Shown here: one piece after another, positions 4,496 to 7,476 of the stretch
Layout of the letters: every line of letters starts with the position of its first letter
How positions within the stretch are numbered: the stretch's first letter is position 1
Assembly (NCBI GenBank): GCA_020442965.1
Contig: JAGRJB010000062.1
Location: 1-7,476 of the forward strand
Direction: 5' to 3'
DNA from: Pseudomonadales bacterium
GTDB taxonomy: Bacteria; Pseudomonadota; Gammaproteobacteria; Steroidobacterales; Steroidobacteraceae
Length of the DNA: 7,476 nt
Position numbers and translations under genes: made by a program
The notes under the pieces: generated by a model
What the model was told of the DNA's origin: nothing
Database searches by the model: none
The model's input: the letters and a program-made list of their open reading frames with translations, nothing else

Positions 4496-4867
4496 CTGTA
4501 AGCCGGGTTCTGTCTTGAACAGTCATTCCTCTAGGATTGCCGTCACCGACAACCTCGAGCGGCCTACCCGGAAGCACGCGGGGACACGCGCTGTAGCTCT
4601 TGCGAGCCACGACTTCCCTATTTGGCCTTGCTCCGGGTGGGGTTTGCCGTGCCGCCGAATGTTGCCACCGGCGCGGTGCGCTCTTACCGCACCATTTCAC
4701 CCTTACCCGCGCTCTTGCGAGCGCCGGCGGTATCTTTCTGTTGCACTTTCCGTCGGCTTACGCCGCCCAGGCGTTACCTGGCACCCTGTCCACCGGAGCC
4801 CGGACTTTCCTCCCCGCGCAGCCTCTTACGAAACTGACGCGCGGCGACTGTCCGGCCGACTCCTGCC
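4483..4867 (-). ncRNA. rnpB: RNase P RNA, bacterial class A
   Basis: The catalytic RNA that matures tRNA 5' ends together with the protein RnpA. On the minus strand the universally conserved blocks occur in order: GAGGAAAGTCCGGGC (4812-4798), ACAGAAAGATACCGCC (4740-4725), GGTAAGGGTGAAA (4707-4695), GGTAAGAGCGCACCGC (about 4686-4671), CCCGGAGCAAGGCCAAATAG (about 4637-4618) and GACAGAACCCGGCTTA (4514-4499). Helix P1 closes the molecule: CAGGAG at 4865-4860 pairs with CTCCTG at 4490-4485, followed by CGGCC with GGTCG. The length of about 385 nt is normal for class A. Exact ends are estimated from P1. It lies about 36 bp after rsmI on the same strand. Confidence 0.97.
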
Positions 4868-4870
4868 GCA

Positions 4871-4899
4871 ACAATAGCGCGCGACGGCGCGAGTTGCCA
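4871..4899 (-). promoter_or_regulatory. Possible rnpB promoter
   Basis: On the minus strand TATTGT (4876-4871) lies about 5 nt before the rnpB 5' end, a good -10 position. TGGCAA (4899-4894), 17 bp further up, is a weak -35. It sits between the rsmI stop codon and rnpB, so rnpB could be made separately from rsmI or by processing of a joint transcript. Confidence 0.35.
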
Positions 4900-4902
4900 G
4901 CT

Positions 4903-5784
4903 CTATTGGCGTTCCAAATCGCGAGTTCTCGTTGCCTCCTCCGCTAGCACCAGCGCCAGCGCGTAAGCATCGTTGCGCTTGGCGCCGGTCAGTCTCGCGG
5001 CGAGTGCCGCCGCCTTGCTCGCACTCATCTCAGCTAACAACACGCTCAGCGTACTGCGCAGCTCATCGGCCACGCGGGCGTCATCGGTGAGCACGGGCGC
5101 TCCCGCGACGACCACCGTGATTTCGCCGCGCGCAAAATTGGCGTCGGCTGCCGCCATCGCGACCAGATCGGCCAGGCTCCCGCGGTAAACCGTTTCGAAC
5201 ACCTTGGTGAGCTCACGCGCGACGGCTGCCCGGCGCAGCGGTCCGAATGCGGCGCTGCAGTCGTCCAATGTCTCGACGATCCGATGCGGGGCCTCGAAGA
5301 AAACCAGCGTGCGCGGTTCCTGCGCGAGCACCGCCAAACGCGAGCGTCGCTCCGCCAGGCGTGCGGGCAAGAACCCTTCGAATGAGAAGCGTTCGGTCGG
5401 CAGGCCCGCGATACTGAGCGCGGCCGTAATGGCGGACGGCCCCGGCACGGCGATCACCGCGATGCCAGCCGCAGCGGTCTGACGCACGAGTTCGAAGCCC
5501 GGATCCGACAGGAGCGGCGTACCCGCGTCACTGACCAGCGCGACGCGCGCACCCTGAAGCATGCGCGCGAGCAACTCGGGAATCCGTTCTCTTTCATTAT
5601 GCTCGTGCAAGGAGGCCAGCGGCCGCGATAGGCCCAGAGTCGTGAGCAGCTGCCCCGTCCGACGCGTATCTTCCGCAGCAATCACATCGGCTGCAGCGAG
5701 TTCGTCGCGTGCACGCGTCGACAAGTCGCCTAGATTTCCGATCGGCGTAGACACGACAGCAAGGCGACCAAGCGCGTCAGGCAC
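4903..5784 (-). CDS. rsmI: 16S rRNA (cytidine1402-2'-O)-methyltransferase RsmI
   Basis: A 293-aa enzyme that uses SAM to methylate the ribose of C1402 in the decoding centre of 16S rRNA (E. coli YraL, 286 aa). Tetrapyrrole-methylase-type motifs appear in order: VVSTPIGNLGDLSTRARDEL near the N-terminus, IAAEDTRRTGQLL, LVSDAGTPLLSDPGFELVR, VPGPSAITAALSIAGLPTER, FSFEGFLPAR, LVFFEAPHRIVETL and ARELTKVFETVYRGSL. The GTG at 5784 is chosen as start because GGAGGA lies 7 nt upstream and the protein then begins just before the conserved motif; the open frame extends to a TTG at 5829 without such support. It is divergent from lpoA, an arrangement conserved in gammaproteobacteria, and is followed by rnpB. 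It appears intact. Confidence 0.96.
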   Translation of the reverse strand: MPDALGRLAVVSTPIGNLGDLSTRARDELAAADVIAAEDTRRTGQLLTTLGLSRPLASLHEHNERERIPELLARMLQGARVALVSDAGTPLLSDPGFELVRQTAAAGIAVIAVPGPSAITAALSIAGLPTERFSFEGFLPARLAERRSRLAVLAQEPRTLVFFEAPHRIVETLDDCSAAFGPLRRAAVARELTKVFETVYRGSLADLVAMAAADANFARGEITVVVAGAPVLTDDARVADELRSTLSVLLAEMSASKAAALAARLTGAKRNDAYALALVLAEEATRTRDLERQ

Positions 5785-5790
5785 TATAAT
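5785..5790 (+). promoter_or_regulatory. Possible -10 box for lpoA
   Basis: TATAAT occurs on the + strand in the 62-bp gap between the divergent rsmI and lpoA starts, placing a transcript start near 5797, about 50 nt before the lpoA ATG. No convincing -35 box is seen 16-18 bp upstream. It lies between the rsmI ribosome binding site and its start codon, which could couple control of the two genes. Confidence 0.3.
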
Positions 5791-5846
5791 TCCTCCAAAG
5801 GGCACTTCCGGTACGTCGCCCGCGAGCAAGGAAGGCTAGTCGAGTC

Positions 5847-7476
5847 ATGAATGGTTTGCATCTTGCGCGCACGGCGCTGCTGATAGTCGTCTGTGCGGCA
5901 CTGGCCGCCTGCCCGAGCCTGACCACCCGCCGCACACCTCCGTCCGTCGATCGCGCGCAAGCCTATGCGACGGCGGGCAATCATGTGCAGGCTGCGCGGG
6001 TCTATGAAGAGCTCGCTGATGAGGCCGCTGGAACCGATCGGGCGCAATTCCTGCTACTGGCCGTCGGTGCATGGCTCGACGCGCACAAGCCAGGTGAGGC
6101 GGAGCGCGCACTCGGGTCGATGCCGACCAACCTGTCGCAGCAGCAAGCGCTCGAGCAGCAGCTGTTGCGTAGCGGTGTCGCGCTGGCGCGTAACCGCGGC
6201 GACGAAGCATGGCGGCAGATCGAAGCCATACCGGTACCGGCAAGAGCGGCGGGCGCCGCGCGATACTGGCAACAGCGGCAACGCATCGCGCTCGCGACCA
6301 ACCGCCTCGTTCCAGCCGTGGAGGCCCAGACCGCGCGCGAGCGACTGCTCGCCGGCGCGGAACGCACCAGAAGCCGCAGCGAATTTCTGGCACAACTGCG
6401 CGACGCGCGGGCACGCGGGCTACCGCTGGAAGCGCCCGCCGGATCAGACGCACTGGTGCGCGGCTGGTTGGATGCCGGTATCGCTGCGGCGGAAAACGCC
6501 CGCAATCCCGCGGTGGGCGCGACCCGCATCGCCGCATTTCGTACGCGCTACCCAAATCACCCGGCCCTTGAAGCGCTCGCCGGCGAACCGACAATCGGTG
6601 AGCCGCTGGCCGGTGGTTTGCCGGCATCGGCACACGTGGCGTTATTGCTTCCGATCACCGGGCCGGCTGCAGGCGCCGCGATCAGGATAAGAGAGGGCTT
6701 CCTCGCCGCGTACTATCAGTTGCCGGAGGCCGAACGACCCACAATACGCGTCTATGACACCAACGGCGTCACGGCCGCGGATCTGATCGCGCAAGCGCGC
6801 GCAGCAGGTGCCACGTTCGTGGTGGGGCCTTTGACGCGCGAAGCCGTGGCGGCAGCTGCCGCTTACCCCGCCGATCGACCGCCCACGTTGGCACTCAATT
6901 TCCTGCCAAGCCAGCAACCAGCACCGTCACAATTCTACCAATTCGCCCTCTCGCCCGAAGACGAAGCGCGTGCGGTGGCGCGACGGCTCGTTAGCCGCGG
7001 TATGCGACGTGGCGTGGTGCTCGCGCCCGAGGGCGACTGGGGATCGCGCGTCGCGACCGCATTCAGCGAAGAACTGACGAGCGCGGGGGGGCAAGTCATT
7101 GGCACTGCTACCTTCGATTCCGGCGCCAACGACTTCGGGCCTAGCATCAAGGATGTCATGCGCATCAACGACAGTATCGCGCGTCATCGCCGACTGCAAA
7201 ATATCGTTGGCCAGAAACTGGAGTTCGAGCCGCGCCAGCGACCGGACGTACAGTTCATCTTTGCGCCGAGTCCGGCGGCGACGGCGCGTTTGCTGCGCCC
7301 ACAACTCAAGTTCTATATGGCCGGCGACATTCCTACCTACACGCTTTCGGACGCGTACGATCCGACACTACGCGGCGGCGATGACCTCGATGGCCTGGTC
7401 TTTCCCGATATGCCCTGGATACTCGGCACCAGTGGCTTGACCACACAAGTGCGCAGCGAGCTGCAAGCGGCGTACG
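5847..7476 (+). CDS. lpoA: Penicillin-binding protein activator LpoA (YraM-like lipoprotein), 3' end beyond the window
   Basis: An uninterrupted frame of 543 codons that runs off the right edge. It starts MNGLHLARTALLIVVCAALA with a lipobox LAAC, so Cys22 would be lipidated after signal peptidase II cleavage. Residues about 23-250 are helical and repeat-like (AYATAGNHVQAARVYEELAD), as in the TPR-like N-domain of LpoA. From residue 264 (VALLLPITGPAAGAAIRIRE) a periplasmic-binding-protein type I-like domain follows, with FVVGPLTREAV, VVLAPEGDWGSRVATAF and DVQFIFAPSPAATARLLRP. In E. coli LpoA (678 aa) is anchored in the outer membrane and stimulates the transpeptidase activity of PBP1a. Many relatives are near 600 aa, so only a short C-terminal part is probably missing. 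AAGGAAGG lies about 10 nt before the ATG. The gene is divergent from rsmI. Confidence 0.93.
   Translation, partial: MNGLHLARTALLIVVCAALAACPSLTTRRTPPSVDRAQAYATAGNHVQAARVYEELADEAAGTDRAQFLLLAVGAWLDAHKPGEAERALGSMPTNLSQQQALEQQLLRSGVALARNRGDEAWRQIEAIPVPARAAGAARYWQQRQRIALATNRLVPAVEAQTARERLLAGAERTRSRSEFLAQLRDARARGLPLEAPAGSDALVRGWLDAGIAAAENARNPAVGATRIAAFRTRYPNHPALEALAGEPTIGEPLAGGLPASAHVALLLPITGPAAGAAIRIREGFLAAYYQLPEAERPTIRVYDTNGVTAADLIAQARAAGATFVVGPLTREAVAAAAAYPADRPPTLALNFLPSQQPAPSQFYQFALSPEDEARAVARRLVSRGMRRGVVLAPEGDWGSRVATAFSEELTSAGGQVIGTATFDSGANDFGPSIKDVMRINDSIARHRRLQNIVGQKLEFEPRQRPDVQFIFAPSPAATARLLRPQLKFYMAGDIPTYTLSDAYDPTLRGGDDLDGLVFPDMPWILGTSGLTTQVRSELQAAY

Noticed and set aside
4515..4947. Open frames across the RNase P RNA region
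   Set aside because: They lie within rnpB, whose conserved RNA blocks explain the sequence.
5845..6633. Long minus-strand open frame (262 codons) opposite lpoA
   Set aside because: Extremely Arg/Ala-rich, with no domain sense; it mirrors the high-GC lpoA gene, whose frame has signal peptide, lipobox and known domains.
1..7476. CRISPR arrays, tRNA genes, toxin-antitoxin pairs and phage genes
   Set aside because: No regularly spaced direct repeats, no cloverleaf with a TTCGA-type arm, and no recognisable toxin, antitoxin or phage motifs were seen by reading.

Overview
The window looks like the chromosome of a GC-rich gammaproteobacterium, perhaps near Xanthomonadales/Nevskiales or pseudomonads; the taxonomy is inferred from gene order and protein resemblance only. 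The right third is a conserved housekeeping block. It holds rnpB (RNase P RNA, minus strand), rsmI (16S rRNA 2'-O-methyltransferase, minus strand) and, divergent from rsmI, the 5' part of lpoA (outer-membrane lipoprotein activator of a penicillin-binding protein), which runs off the right edge.

The left 4.4 kb is accessory DNA and reads as a damaged integron gene-cassette array. All its genes lie on the minus strand, each has its own ribosome binding site, and short gene-poor joints carry attC-like recombination sites with RYYYAAC / GTTRRRY ends. In transcription order (right to left) it contains: half of an attC; a 127-aa uncharacterised protein; an IS3-family relic; the tail of a truncated small membrane protein; a 219-aa predicted membrane-anchored protein; a degenerate attC; a GFA-family protein with cysteine motifs; a 72-bp attC; an SRPBCC-fold protein; and a long attC cut by the left edge. 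No integrase gene or attI is visible. An integrase would be expected at the rnpB end for this cassette orientation, but only about 50 bp separate the array-side insertion sequence from rnpB. The array is therefore an integrase-less cluster of attC sites (CALIN-like), or its integrase was lost or lies elsewhere.

Two IS3-family elements shaped the array. A complete 1263-bp copy (3167-4429) with intact DDE residues sits between the right attC half-site and the rnpB terminator. It has no target-site duplication, which suggests a deletion or recombination. A second, unrelated copy (about 2043-2699) has lost the middle and end of its transposase and lies where the attC of the 127-aa gene should be. 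It appears to have removed both that attC and the 5' part of a neighbouring cassette gene. The complete IS also contains a perfect 34-bp palindrome within its transposase gene.

The cassette proteins show no obvious common pathway, as is usual for cassette arrays. No new multi-gene system can be demonstrated. The most notable points are the position of the array next to rnpB, the attC-associated IS damage, two uncharacterised cassette proteins, and the 34-bp palindrome.
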